From: Euborellia annulipes | Lineage: Eukaryota; Arthropoda; Insecta; Dermaptera; Anisolabididae | DNA length: 64,000 nt | NCBI GenBank assembly: GCA_023213315.1 | Contig: JAKCPI010031630.1 | Location: 1-64,000, forward strand | Direction of reading: 5' to 3' | Part shown: positions 30,788 to 42,870 of the stretch, in pieces | How the letters are laid out: each line of letters begins with the position of its first letter | How positions within the stretch are numbered: position 1 is the first letter of the stretch | Program-made: the position numbers and the translations under genes | Notes under the pieces: model-generated | Database searches by the model: none | Told to the model about the DNA's origin: nothing | What the model saw: the letters and a program-made list of their open reading frames with translations, nothing else

Positions 30788-32308
30788 ATGGTGGTGCTTC
30801 AAGGCACCTGCACCACTTGGCTCGCCTTAGTGGCGATATGGTGCTCCATTTCAGTTTCTCTAACGGCGAGAGTCGCTACTCCTGTTACCTATGCTTATTC
30901 TACTACTAGTGATCAAATCCGTGCAGAGGCGCCGCCTCCTGTTCGTCCCGTACGACGGTGGCGTGCTCCGACAACCCCAGTGCCCCAAGAGACTGTCACC
31001 CAAGTTCATTTAGAGCCTCTCCCAATAGAAACATCGTCCCAAGTGCCTCTGGAAGACAACTCCCAAGAGGAGGAGTATGAGACACAGAATGTACCCCATT
31101 ACGAAGAACCTCTGCCAAAACCAGATGGATTCAAACATCGGCGAATCAAAACTAAACTGCTGCATAATGAAGAAGAGGAAGAAGCGCCAGTAGAAAGGAA
31201 ATATTCCAAAGTGCTCAGAAAACTTGAACCAGTGTTAGAAGAAGAGGATGATCAAAGTCATGCAGCTTCCTATTTGAGACATGGTCATGGAGGAGGCGGT
31301 GGAGGCGGAGGTGGTCATGGTGGCCATGGAGGCGGTGGAGGCGGAGGTGGACATGGTGGCCACGGAGGCGGTGGAGGCGGAGGTGGCCATGGAGGCGGTG
31401 GAGGTGGTGGACACGGAGGAGGCGGCGGTGGTGGAGGCCATGGAGGTGGCGGAAGCGGCGGCGGAGGAAAACATGAAAAAGGTGGAGGAAGTGAACATCA
31501 TTCTCATCATCATGGTTCTCATGGCGAAAAAGGTGATAAAGGTTACAAAGGTTTCCATGAACATGACAAAGGTTCTAAAGGCCATCACGACAAAGAAGAA
31601 CATAGTGGACACTTTAAAGAGGAAGGTGGTAAAAAAGGTGGACATAAAGATGAAGGAGGCCATTATAAAGAACACCATGGTGGTGAAAAAGGCGAGAAAG
31701 GAGCTAAATACGGGGAGAGTGGAGAGCACAAAAAAGGACACAGTACAAAAGGTGAACATAGTGTGCACAAAAAGGATGAATATGAAAAGAAACATGAATT
31801 CTTCGAAGAGCATCATGAAGGCGGTGAACATGCCAAACATGGAGGCTTTGGAAGTCACCATGAGTCGAAGAAAGGAGGACACAAAAAAGGAGGACACCAT
31901 AAATCAGGATATCATGATGATCATTATGGAAAGAAAGGTCATAGTGAGAAGGGAGGCCATCATCATGAAGAAAAAGGCCATAAAGAAGCTGGAGGTCATG
32001 AATCTCATCATGGACATCATGATTCTTATTCTAAGAAAGGAGGTCACGATGAAGGAAAATCTTGGGGATATTCATCTGGATCGGGAGGCGGAGGTGGCGG
32101 TGGCGGCGGAGGAGGAGGACATGGAGGTGGCGGCGGCGGTGGAGGACATGGAGGTGGCGGCGGCGGTGGAGGACATGGAGGTGGCGGTGGAGGACATGGA
32201 GGCGGCGGCGGAGGTGGAGGACATGGAGGCGGCGGAGGCGGTGGACATGGAGGACATGGAGGAGGAGGAGGAGGAGGAGGAGGCGGAGGACATAAGTCTT
32301 ATGAGTAA
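30788..32308 (+). CDS. secreted glycine/histidine/lysine-rich protein, single exon
   Basis: 506 residues. A signal peptide ends near residue 27 (core WLALVAIWCSISVSLTA). Residues 28-165 are Pro/Glu-rich and acidic, with basic stretches. Residues 166-227 are a block of Gly runs separated by His (HGGHGGGGGGGG style). Residues 228-424 are rich in Lys, His, Glu and Gly with irregular EKG, HHD and KKGGH repeats (GDKGYKGFHEHDKGSKGHHD, EEKGHKEAGGHESHHGHHD). Residues 425-502 are a second Gly/His block and the end is HKSYE. Similar KGxH-rich secreted proteins of unknown role occur in arthropods. By composition I infer an extracellular, cuticle- or matrix-type or metal-binding role. GGX codon runs make both Gly blocks prone to slippage. 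Long antisense and frame-shifted open frames here come from the codon bias. Confidence 0.85.
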   Translation: MVVLQGTCTTWLALVAIWCSISVSLTARVATPVTYAYSTTSDQIRAEAPPPVRPVRRWRAPTTPVPQETVTQVHLEPLPIETSSQVPLEDNSQEEEYETQNVPHYEEPLPKPDGFKHRRIKTKLLHNEEEEEAPVERKYSKVLRKLEPVLEEEDDQSHAASYLRHGHGGGGGGGGGHGGHGGGGGGGGHGGHGGGGGGGGHGGGGGGGHGGGGGGGGHGGGGSGGGGKHEKGGGSEHHSHHHGSHGEKGDKGYKGFHEHDKGSKGHHDKEEHSGHFKEEGGKKGGHKDEGGHYKEHHGGEKGEKGAKYGESGEHKKGHSTKGEHSVHKKDEYEKKHEFFEEHHEGGEHAKHGGFGSHHESKKGGHKKGGHHKSGYHDDHYGKKGHSEKGGHHHEEKGHKEAGGHESHHGHHDSYSKKGGHDEGKSWGYSSGSGGGGGGGGGGGGHGGGGGGGGHGGGGGGGGHGGGGGGHGGGGGGGGHGGGGGGGHGGHGGGGGGGGGGGHKSYE

Positions 32309-32402
32309 TCTATTTTTTCTCATAGTAATACCTAGGTTTATTTTTAAATTTGTTATTAAAAGTTATCATGTTGATAATTATTTATTAATGATTTTTGTTA
32401 AA

Positions 32403-32427
32403 ATAAAATATTTTTGCTATTAATAAA
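32403..32427 (+). promoter_or_regulatory. candidate poly-A signals of the Gly/His-rich gene
   Basis: AATAAA matches lie about 95 and 113 bases after the stop codon, in AT-rich sequence. Which is used cannot be told. Confidence 0.45.
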
Positions 32428-32429
32428 TT

Positions 32430-33290
32430 ATTTATTTATTTATTTTCATTAAACTTTGTTATGAATATCCATATTTACTTATTTTGAACTTGAAAAAAAG
32501 ACAAAAACTTTCAAAGTACCACAAAAATAATAATAATAATAATATTAAGACTTTGATTATATTTTTGAATAGTGAGATTAATAAAATATTGAGTCATTAA
32601 ATATGTATATATAGTTTATATATGTGGAATTCAATAATGAAATATGTTTTTGTAAATATATAAAGTGTTTTTATTTGTTAGATAAAAAATGTAAAATATT
32701 ATTGATGTTTTGTATTTATTCCTTTCAATAGTTTGCTACCTTCCTTAATTATTTAATCCAGAGAATATGAAATCATTTATTTTTCTAGGGCCGAAGAGAG
32801 AACGAAAAACATAGTAGAATATAAGAATTTACTCTTTAAACGATAAAACCAAGAGCAAGTCAAAGACCTAAGAATTCTTCGAATAAAAAAATTAATTCCC
32901 GAGATTTGTGATAGGCATCGAGATGTAACGTTGGATAGTGAGCCGATGAAATGTTTATCTTATATCAATGAGCTTGTTATTTAATTTTGATTCAATAAAT
33001 AATTTATTTAAATAAACCTTTTAAAAAACAAAAATAAATAATTACTTACATGACCGATTTTAAATATATGTTATAGGAGAAAATTCGGGACCAACAATTC
33101 ACTAAAAAAGTTAATCACAACAATAGAAGGAATACCAATTATTGAAAAAAGTAACCAAATTCAATCAAACTAATATTTCAGTCAGGCATCAAATAATATT
33201 GAATATTTCATTCATACCGTATATGAGAAAGACGAATGAGAGTCTTTTTTAAATTTTTTTATCATTTTGTGAAAGTCGCCATTAGAAAGA
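32430..33290. other. AT-rich intergenic stretch
   Basis: No gene, palindrome or known repeat family seen. A short AAT microsatellite lies at 32527-32545. Confidence 0.6.
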
Positions 33291-33460
33291 AGAAAACGCC
33301 ATTTGGATACCAGATGGCTTAAATAGAAAATGCCTGAACCCCCAATACATATATAAATTACAACGGTTATCGTATAAAGTCTTAAATGGCCAGAGTTGCC
33401 GAAAAGACTGTGTGAATGTGTGTGTGAGTGTGAGTGTGAATGAGAAAAAAGTGTGATAGA
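33291..33460 (+). repeat. SINE family 1, body and tail without the tRNA head
   Basis: Begins at GGATACCAGATGGCTTAAAT and runs through GAGTTGCCGAAAAGACTG to a TGTG/GAGTG tail. It lacks the promoter head. The HSHSHTHS-like antisense frame is the microsatellite tail. Confidence 0.8.
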
Positions 33461-34076
33461 AGAAAACAAAATTCTTATATTTGACGGGTTATCAGTTTTG
33501 AATATTGATCACTAAATAATCAAGTATAAAGATTCACGAAATTTTCCAAGTATTTATATTTATATTAATTGAAAAATATTTTGATTTTTTATATACAGAT
33601 TATGTACAGTACCTATGTATATTGTTGAAGGTGGCAATATATAAATGTTGGCAACTCTGACGTCATTGTAATGAGATTTTCGACAACCCATTTATTGGTA
33701 AAGTGACAATCGAATGTAGTTTAATACCAATCCAATGAAATAAATGGTCTAAATGGCCTTCGAGGCCGAAAAAGATAAAAAAAAAAAAAAAGAATATAGT
33801 TTATATATTTTAATCCTTTTTTCTATTTGTCCCTATTTATCCATCCATGGGCATGCAAACAAAATTTTATAAATTTATATTTTCATTGGATTAATTGCAA
33901 AAAATCTTAATATCTTTCTTTAAATAAACTAATTTTCAATTCAAAAAGATAAATATTTTTTCTTCCTTTCTAATCAACATCAGAGATAAGAAGGGGGGAA
34001 AGGGATGATTAGACCTTAACACGATGTTTTCTTTTAGATTTTGTGCCTCTTCCCTCACAGCTAGGGCTGGACGGTA

Positions 34077-34340
34077 AACCGGTTTACCGGTAAAAACCGG
34101 TAAAAATTTTTTACCGAAAACGCGGTAACGAACCTCTAATTCGGTAAAAACCGGTTTTTCTCGAAAGTCGGTAAAAACCGGTTTTTCTCGAAAGTCGGTA
34201 AAAACCGGTTTTTCTCGAAAGTCGGTAAAAACCGGTTTTTCTCGAAACTCGGTAAAAACCGGTTTTTACCGTTAGTCGGTTTTTCTCGAACTCGGTAAAA
34301 ATCTGCTTTTCTCGAAACACGGTAAAATCCGTATTTTCTT
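34077..34340. repeat. 27-bp minisatellite
   Basis: About six to seven copies of a 27-bp unit (CGGTAAAAACCGGTTTTTCT plus CGAAAGT), decaying at both ends. Each unit contains the palindrome GTAAAAACCGGTTTTTCT. A related scrap (TTTTTACCGGGGGACG) follows the foldback at 36180, so the foldback 34364-36151 probably split this repeat. Confidence 0.8.
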
Positions 34341-34363
34341 TATTTTATCGAATTGATTTCATA

Positions 34364-36151
34364 GAGCGGGCGCTGGAGGTAGTTGAGTATGCAAAATCTG
34401 AGGACCGAATTCTGACAATGGATTTGGGCAAAGAATAGCTCCCAGAATAAGGATCCGGATCTTGCCGGGCCAATTTTTGGTCCAATTTTTTTTTACCCCC
34501 ACCCCTCTTATTTCCATAGGAAATCAATGGAATGCATGCTAAGATGATGTGAAGATTTGCAATTATGGTCAAATTCGAGTACTTAAAACCTCAAACAATG
34601 AAAAAACTGTCTTGTCAGCAACTGAGGGGATCCTCTAGAGTCCCCTGAGAAGTACTATCTTGCCACCAGTTGTGGTGGTCCCCTCTAACCCCTTCATCTC
34701 TTTTCTCTCTCTTTGTTATAAATTTAAATATACGGCTTTAAAATCATGCCAAATTGTGGGGACCGGCAATTATGTTCATAATCCACTACCTGGTACCCCA
34801 ATCAATGAAAAATACTATCTTGCCGCCAACTGCGGTGGTCCCCTCTAAACCCTTCACCTCTTTTATCTCTCTCTTTGTTATAAATTTAAATATACGGCTT
34901 TAAAATCATGCCAAATTGTGGGGACCGGCAATTATGTTCATAATCCACTACCTGGTATCCCAACCAATGAAAAATACTATCTTGCCGCCAACTGCGGTGG
35001 TCCCCTCTAACCCCTTCACCTCTTTTATCTCTCTCTTTGTTATAAATTTAAATATACGGCTTTAAAATCATGCCAAATTGTGGGGACCGGCAATTATGTT
35101 CATAATCCACTACCTGGTATCCCAACCAATGAAAAATACTATCTTGCCGCCAGCTGCGGTGGTCCCCTCTAACCGCTTCACCTCTTTTCTCTCCCACCGC
35201 AGCTGGCGGCAAGATAGTATTTTTCATTGATTGGGACACCAGGTAGTTGATTATGAACATAATTGCCGGTCCCCACAATTTGGCATGATGTTAAAGCCGT
35301 ATATTTAAATGTATAACAGAGAGAGAGAAAAGAGGTGAAGGGGTTAAAGGGGACCACCGCAGTTGGCGGCAAGATAGTATTTTTCATTGATTGGAGTACC
35401 AGGTAGTTGATTATGAACATAATTGCCGGTCCCCACAATTTGGCATGGTTTTAAGGCAGTACATTTAAATTTATAACAAAGAGAGGATAAAAGAGGTGAA
35501 GGGGTTAGAGGGGACCACCGCAGCTGGCGGCAAGATAGTATTTTTCATTGATTGGGATACCAGGTAGTGGATTATGAACATAATTGCCGGTCCCCACAAT
35601 TTGGCATGATGTTAAAGCCGTATATTTAAATGTATAACAGAGAGAGAGAAAAGAGGTGAAGGGGTTAAAGGGGACCACCGCAATTGGCGGCAAGAGAGTA
35701 TTTTTCATTGATTGGGACACCAGGTAGTGGATTATGAACATAATTGCCGGTCCCCACAATTTGGCATGATGTTAAAGCCGTATATTTAAATTTATAACAA
35801 AGAGAGAGATAAAAGAGATGAAGGGGTTAGAGGGGACCACCACAACTGGTGGCAAGATAGTACTTCTCAGGGGACTATAGAGGATCCCCTCAGTTGCTGA
35901 CAAGACAGTTTTTTCATTATTTGAGGTTTTAAGTACTCGAATTTGACCATAATTGCAAATCTTCACATCATCTTAGCATGCATTCCATTGATTTCCTATG
36001 GAAATAAGAGGGGTGGGGGTAAAAAAAAATTGGACCAAAAATTGGCCCGGCAAGATCCGGATCCTTATTCTGGGAGCTATTCTTAGCCCAAATCCATTGT
36101 CAGAATTCGGTCCTCAGATTTTGCATACTCAACTACCTCCAGCGCCTGGTC
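34364..36151. mobile_element. large foldback element 1, built of inverted tandem arrays, 1788 bp
   Basis: TA on both sides (34362-34363, 36152-36153). Outer ends are GAGCGGGCGCTGGAGGTAG on the left and a complement ending CCAGCGCCTGGTC. Each arm has about 280 bases of unique sequence, then about 3.5-4 tandem units of 160-162 bp. The units face each other with the axis near 35195. Unit landmarks: CTTGCCGCCAACTGCGGTGG, GGGGACCGGCAATTATG. The open frames here are repeat by-products. Confidence 0.85.
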
Positions 36152-36278
36152 TAGGGAAAATTCTGAACTTTCTCGAATTTTTACCGGGGGACGTTTTATT
36201 TAATATTTTTTTTTTTTTTAAGCTAGAGAAAATTATTATATTTACTTTCTCTTACCCTATATATGAAATATATAGATA

Positions 36279-37547
36279 GACCAGGCGCTGGAGTGTAGTT
36301 GAGTATGCAAAATTTGAGGACCGAATTCTGACAATGGTGATTTGGGCTAAGAATAGCTCCCAGAATAGTGATCCGGATCTTGCCGGGCCAATTTTGGTTC
36401 AATTTTTTTTTACCCCCACCCCCTCTCCATAGGAAATCAATGAAGTGCATATACCGGGGATCTTTTCCCCTAGAAGTACTTCTTCCCAGTTTGGTGGTCC
36501 TTACCTTCTTTTTTTTTTTTTTTATAAATTTGCTAGATGATGTCTAAATTTGGGCAATTATGGTCAAGTTCGAGTACCTGGAACCCCAAACAATGAAAAA
36601 AAACTGTCTTACAATGCAGTATTCAACCCCTTTCACTCTTTTCATCTCCCTTTTATTATAAATTTAAATGTATATTATAAAACCACAATTTAGGGAATTG
36701 TTCTAGCAACTGAGGGACCTCCAGACTCCCTGAGAAGTGACTATCTTGCCACCAGTTGTGGTGGCCTTTAACCCCTTCTTACTCTTTTCTCTCTCTTTGT
36801 TATAAATTTAAATATACGGTCTTGCCAAATTGTGGGGACCGGCAATTATGTCTATCCACTAGCTGGTATCCCAACCAATGAAAAATACTATCTTGGCCGC
36901 CAACTGCGGTGGTCCCCTCTAACCCCTTCATCTCTCTTCTCTCTCTCCCCCATTTTTTGAAAAATGTTATAATTTGAACATACGGCCTTAACCCCACAAT
37001 TTGGCATGATGTTAAAGCCGTATATTTAAATTTATAACAAAGAGAGGAGATAAAGAGGTGAAGGGGTTAAAGGGGACCACCGCAGCTAAGGGCAAGATAG
37101 TATTTTTCATTGATTGGGACACCAGGTAGTGGATTATGAACATAATTGCCGGTCCCCACAATTTGGCATGATGTTAAAGCCGTATATTTAAATTTATAAC
37201 AAAGAGAGAGAAAAGAGATGAAGGGGTTACAGGGGACCCACCACAACTGGTGGCAAGATAGTACCTCTCAGGGGACTATAGGGATCCCCTCAGTTGCTGA
37301 CAAGACAGTTTTTTCATTATTTGAGGTTTTAAGTACTCGAATTTGACCATAATTGCAAATCCACATCATCTTAGCATGCATTCCATTGATTTCCTATGGA
37401 AATAAGAGGGGGGGGGTAAAAAATGGATTCAAGAATTGGCCCGGCAAGATCCGGATCCTTATTCTGGGAGCTATTCTTAGCCCAAATCCATTGCCAGAAT
37501 TCGGTCCTCCAGATTTTGCATACTCAACCTACCTCCAGCGCCTGGTC
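36279..37547. mobile_element. large foldback element 2, same family, 1269 bp
   Basis: TA on both sides (36277-36278, 37548-37549). Ends are GACCAGGCGCTGGAG and its complement. It has fewer 161-bp units than copy 1, several small deletions, and an axis near 36985. It lies only 127 bases from copy 1, in the same overall layout. Confidence 0.85.
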
Positions 37548-38040
37548 TACCCATTGAAAAGAATTGATTTTTGTTATGCTTTATAAAAAATTAAAGCCGC
37601 TTAAAATTGATTAAATCTTCTGAAGCAGAAAACTTTACAAACCATCAAGTACTCCTACTATTAATTCTTTTACATACGTACTTAACGTTTCACTATTACG
37701 TTATTATTTTGAATGAAAATGAATTGCCATTAAAATTTAACCGAACTCAAGAGTTAATTCTTTTTATCTAAATGACATCATTAAAAGTTGGCAGGGAATA
37801 GTTTAAAAAAGCGCAGATACAATTCCCAGAAATGAATAAATTAAAAATTGAAAGACATTTTCTATAGTAATACAAAGCTTTTCATTAAATTCATATTTAT
37901 TATGGATAACATATTTTCGTTGCTTTTTTTGAAAGGGAGTATAAAACAACCTGATCGATACGTTTGATTCATTCTAGATAAGAGTGATATTAAATTAATA
38001 TTTAAAATAGAAGATTAATTACAAACATATTTATTAAAAT

Positions 38041-38420
38041 ATGGGGAATGACTTCCCCGAAACTTTCTCGTATAATATTACGTCTGGGTATGTATGTGAA
38101 CACGAATGCTTAAAAATCAAAGCAGCTAGATCGATGAAATTTGGTATATGCTCCTTACACTAAAATTGTAGATTTTTATCAACTTTTGGAGTAAATACGT
38201 CACTTGGAAGTAGTACTTTACCTAATAAGTTTTTTCAGAAATTTTGAAATTTTCAATTTCTTTGTTATATTATGATAAAATACTTAATTTTAAAAAGTTT
38301 TTATTCTTTGACATTTTTTCGAAAACTGGATAGTTTTTGAAATAATCACAGAAGAAATACGACATTTTTCGTTAATTTTGGATAAAAAATCAAAATAAAA
38401 TCAGCATTAAAAAAAAATAT
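38041..38420 (+). repeat. S repeat, plus-strand copy
   Basis: Begins TATGGGGAATGACTTCCCCG; landmarks GCAGCTAGATCGATGAAATT, ATATGCTCCTTACACTAAAA and GGAAGTAGTACTTTACC. The same repeat appears as inverted pairs at 55597-56325 and 59728-60240. Confidence 0.75.
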
Positions 38421-38847
38421 AAACAAATGAATTTGTGAAGAGTATGTAAAATTACAATATATACTCTATTTTTCGAAGAAAATTGTAATTTTAAAATATT
38501 TTTTTGTTGTAAATATTTGAAGGCATAAATTTGTAAATTTAGTAGATAAATGCACAGTAGTTATCATTTACAAGGGAAATTGGTAAATTTAGTATTCTAA
38601 AACACACTAAAATAAAGATCTTTTTTGACAGTCTATCAACTTGTCTTCAAAAGATAAAAAAAAATGCATTGGACTCAGGGCCGGTTTTAAAGTTAAGAGG
38701 ACGGGAAGCGCAAATGAAAAGTGAACACTCTTTGGCTTTTAACGTTATCAATATTGACATTATATTATCGGGATAGAGGCGGGGGGGGGGGGGGCAGAGG
38801 CACTCTTTGATTACAAATAAACATGAAGGACTAAATACTTAATTCAA
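38420..38847. other. AT-rich stretch with a G homopolymer
   Basis: No gene seen. A run of about 14 G at 38779-38793 lies in a short patch resembling a hAT MITE (GGGCCGGTTTTAAAG at 38689), but no right end was found. Confidence 0.4.
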
Positions 38848-39505
38848 AAATCTGATGTGACTGTCGCACAGCACACAACTTTCTCTTCGGTAATCGAAAG
38901 TTGTGTTCTGTGCTTGTCACACCAGATTTTTCGTGTCGAGATATATTTAGTTTCCGCCGATATAATTCAAGTAAAATTTATAAGTATGGGAAAATATTTA
39001 TATTTTGTTACAATGGCAAGTTTCTCCTATCTTCTCTATGAAGTACAAGAGTAAAAGTTGACTTCAGAAGATTTCAATGGAAAAATGAGGATATACATTT
39101 TAAAGAGCATCTAAAAAATAATTGATTTATGAATTTAAAAAAAAATTTCGTTGGAGCAAATTTTGAGAAAATCGAAAAAAAAAACTGAAGTACATCAGTA
39201 ATTAAATGAAGATTACATCAGTAAAGTACTAGTACTCTTTGGACGATTTTGTTCAAAAGCTTCGTGTCACGTCCCATGGGGGCACCCCGCCTAACTTAAA
39301 TATAAAATTTCAACCTCCTAGCTCATTTCGTTCTTGAGATATTTTGTTCACAGACAGACAGACCATGTCGCGAAAACCACTTTTTTGGATTCAGGGGACC
39401 TCAAAACGTGAAGATCCATCAAAATCTCGACATCGAATTTTTGACATGCATCCAATACTTTCTCTCTCTATATATTATCATATATATAGGTAAGAGAAAG
39501 TAAAA
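38848..39505 (+). repeat. R repeat, near full length
   Basis: Intact 5' hairpin (CTGATGTGAC ... GTCACACCAG with CAACTTTCTC/GAAAGTTG inside), all central blocks and the 3' hairpin-like end (ACTTTCTCTC...TATATAGG then TAAGAGAAAGTAAAAA). Confidence 0.85.
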
Positions 39506-40260
39506 ATTCAAAAATGATATAGCCTTTCTTTATTTGTTCCATCCCCGTTTATTGATTTTTCTTATTCTTTTAAAATATGCTTTCCAAATATGTTTCAATC
39601 ATCATAATACATTTAATTTTATTTTGTGCGTTTCTTAGTTCGTGTCTTATCTCATTCGATTGTCGGATCTGCAAGCTTCTTAAATTCTGCTGTGCGATGT
39701 TTTTTTTTTTTTTCCTGTTGTCATCGATTACTGGCCATTCACAACTACTCCTCAGCTCAAGATGGTCTCCATGGAGATTCCTCGTGCCCCGAACCTCTTG
39801 ACAAACACTTTAGATTATTTCCAATTCTCAAGCTCTTATCTCTTTGATTTAGAAATAGAAAAGAGCAACCATTCGTTGTATTTAAAAAAAAAAAAGTTGC
39901 TAATTACGACTTTTGACCCGAGAGGTACACTTTAATATTGGAAAAGGGGAAGAATCCAAGCAGGTTGGGATTCGAGAAAAAAATTAATTGCTCTGTTAAT
40001 GAACGTTTATGAACAATCTCTATCGATGGTTTTAGGTGAACGTTCAACAAACAGTGGCGTCATTTCAACTTTTTCTTGGGAGGGGGCAAACATTTTTTTT
40101 CTTAAAATTTACCTACAAATTGTACTCAAATTTGGCCAAAATATATTTAATTTAATTAATTGTTTAATTTTGTACAGTTTGTATACTCGATTTGATGTAT
40201 TCTTGTATCAAGCAAGCCTGTCATTATTTTCTCCGGTTGGCAATTTCAATCTAATAGCCC

Positions 40261-40943
40261 CACCGGCGTAACTAGGTTTTGAGGGGGGGGCGAAGCTCAA
40301 CTGGGGCGCCGTTTTTCGTTCGAGCTTATTTTTTTAGTAGGCTATACGTACAAATATTGTAGTATTCGAATCTGGATCGAACATTTGTTTTTGTAATTTT
40401 TCTCCGAATTTGTGATATAAAATAAATTTTTTGTGAAATTTCAAAAAAAAGCCGGAGATTTAGGGAAAAAGCTGGAAAGGCGGATGCGCTAGGACGCCTA
40501 TGTCGGTTTCGAGGGGCGCCAATGGCTTAATCGGGGCGGGGGGGGGGCTTCGCCCCCACCTTGGATACGCTACTGATTACACAGCATCTTTACAATCTAT
40601 ATTTAAGTTAAAGTAAATAAGTAATTCATTTTTTCTAAGGTTCATAGACACTTTGTTTCTTTCGTCTCGCAATCACAAAAAAAACTCTGCGATTGCTGAT
40701 GTGCCAGGAATAGACATTAAAAATAAAATTACTAGGAAGCGACCGAATATTTGGTTTCAGCCAAAAATCCTAGTTTCGACCGAAGTTTCGGTTTCGGCCA
40801 AAAAGTAGCCGAAACCTTAGTCTAAAAAGATGGGATGAGGCTCGCATGCAAAAAAAAGATCAAATGATATGCACTTGAGGGAGAAAAATTTTGTCTCCCT
40901 AAAAAAAGGTAAAATGATTTTTACGGGAGGGGGAAAAAAATTT

Positions 40944-40981
<38 letters not shown>

Positions 40982-41330
40982 TAAAATGATATATATGTAT
41001 AGGAAATACAAGTTTCGGTTTCGGCCGAATATTCGGTTTCGGTTGAAAATCTTGTTTTGGTCATTAGAAATTACTTTATACAAGTTTGAAAAATTATCAT
41101 CAGTAGGCCTACTTGCTGCCATTTTTGTGTTGTAGAAAATCCCGTTTTACGCAAAAATCCTTACCACCAAACTTTTTTGAATCCCAGAAAAATCAATTCA
41201 TGCGAAATAAAGTATTTTGGCGTATTTTATTGTTCTCGTAAAGTATAGAGTATAATTACCCAAATTGACGTACAATACTTTATTATAAAGTGTGGGTGGC
41301 AACTCTAGACACAAACGGGGAAAGAAAAGA
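40261..41330. repeat. duplicated ~1-kb block, copy A, with a hAT insertion
   Basis: A hAT-like MITE (CACCGGCGTAACTAGG ... GGATACGCTACTG, 40261-40575) is followed by ACACAGCAT and about 450 bases shared with 48087-49065. Shared landmarks: GATTGCTGATGTGCCAG, TTTTACGCAAAAATCCTTAC, AATTGACGTACAATACTTT. Copy A has an extra hAT element at 40734-41067 that copy B lacks. Confidence 0.8.
40734..41067. mobile_element. hAT-like element with CCGAAACCGAA repeats
   Basis: The 8-bp duplication AAATTACT (40726-40733, 41068-41075) is confirmed by the empty site in copy B (GAGATTACTTTATACAAG). Both ends carry degenerate CGGTTTCGGCC repeats. A run of about 35 A lies in the middle. A larger relative is 57903-59671. 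Confidence 0.85.
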
Positions 41331-41339
41331 AAGACTTCA

Positions 41340-42870
41340 GCCGATAGTATTATATTTTTATGCAAACAAATTCGAACAAGGTAATTTATATTTTTACTAG
41401 AGTCTAGTTTGTATTTATCATTGAATTGAAAATTGCATTGTCATGGATCTTTTACAAAGCATAGTTCTCATTTCTCCCTTTGTGGCGAGCTCATTAGTTC
41501 TAAAGGGTAATTCTTCCTTTGTATTCTATCAAAGAGAACGAACATATTCCTCTGGAAACTTTGGATAAATAATCAGGGTCATTGTGTATTTATTGGTAGA
41601 AAAATACATGAACATCTAACAAGGGGAGACAATCATTTATTAATCGGACTAGGGGGGAGGGGATCACCCAAAAGGTGAAAAAATAAATACTTAACCAATC
41701 ATATTAAATCAAGAAAAATTTGTTTTTGAATTGTCTTTATATTTATAAAAAGAAATTGAAAAGAGAAAGTCATCAGATGCCGACTATTAAGGTTGTTCGG
41801 ACATTAAAGCACTTTGGTAGATTAAAAGCTAATTTTTTAATATGTTATTAATCACTATCAAATACGTATAAAATAAAATTTTGAAGCAGATCTGACACAG
41901 GGTTATCGTGTAATTAATTTTTAAAAAATTGAAATTTAACATGTAGTCTATGGGGAATAACGACGAAATTCACACATATCGAATTATATAGGCATCTGTG
42001 CAAATGATACAAAAACAAAAAAACTTACATTTTATTAATTCACTTCCGAGGAATACGTTAAAAATAAAACCAAAAGTTTCTGCCGACCGCTTTTAAAGAT
42101 ATTTTAACAAGAAAGTCAAAAAATTCTCCAAAATGACAGTCGCTAATATTTAAAAATAATGAATTCTCGAGAGTCAGACCAGCCTGGCAACGTCGCATAG
42201 CATAAGTGTCTTATCTCTATGTCAGATACATTTTTTTTTTCAATTTTACAATATTTTTTCTCGCAAATCGTCCATTGTGTTTAAACTGATTTGCATTAAA
42301 CATTGTAATATATTAAATAAAATAAAATTTAAGGCGTTTAAGACTTAAAATAGATAGTTGATGAATGCAATGTTGCCAGTTCTATATTACGTGAAATACT
42401 GCTCGAGTCAAAAGTCATTCATTTATTATTTTTGGTAATTAAATTATTAACTTAATACACTTATAAACTCTGATAGGTCACGACTAAATTATAATAAGGA
42501 ATTTTGGCATTCAAATTTTTAATTTTATTTTTAAAAAAATTTAGATTCTATTATGACTTACGATGTACTATCCGAACAACCTTAAAAAAAAATTTCATTA
42601 TTGGGGATTTAGTACATGTATTAATAAAAAATTCAATTTTTGGTTAGAAAAGAAGAATATTGAAAAACATTTTTGTGTTATCTAATTTGAATCTCACAAT
42701 ATCCAATTGGGGTGCCTGCCACCCATACTAGAAAACATAACATAACATTTAGTCAATAAATAAATTATTAATAAGTAAAAAAAAAAGAGTATCAATTTTT
42801 TCAATGACGTAATATTTATTTCTTTATGAAATTTTGTAACCTCTCTATTTCTTGCCCGTGTAATCAATAA
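41340..42870. other. AT-rich non-genic stretch
   Basis: I see no gene. A somewhat GC-richer patch at 41440-41640 has no splice-bounded frame. The remainder is AT-rich with no clear repeat family. Confidence 0.5.

Noticed and set aside
31235..31900. Long antisense open frame (221 codons) and other-frame frames (380 and 83 codons) across the Gly/His-rich gene
   Set aside because: They are by-products of the GGX/CAY codon bias in the real gene; composition is low-complexity Met/Ser/Thr or Glu/Val and has no signal or domain.
33212..33469. HSHSHTHS-containing frame as a metal-binding peptide
   Set aside because: It is the antisense of the SINE-1 TGTG tail.
34658..35840. Regular direct repeats that could suggest a CRISPR array
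   Set aside because: Units are ~161 bp with no spacer variation, face each other in two arms, and lie in eukaryotic transposon DNA.
39577..39847. Two overlapping 73-74 codon frames with hydrophobic starts
   Set aside because: A T homopolymer interrupts them, no splice-supported continuation exists, and they directly follow an R copy.
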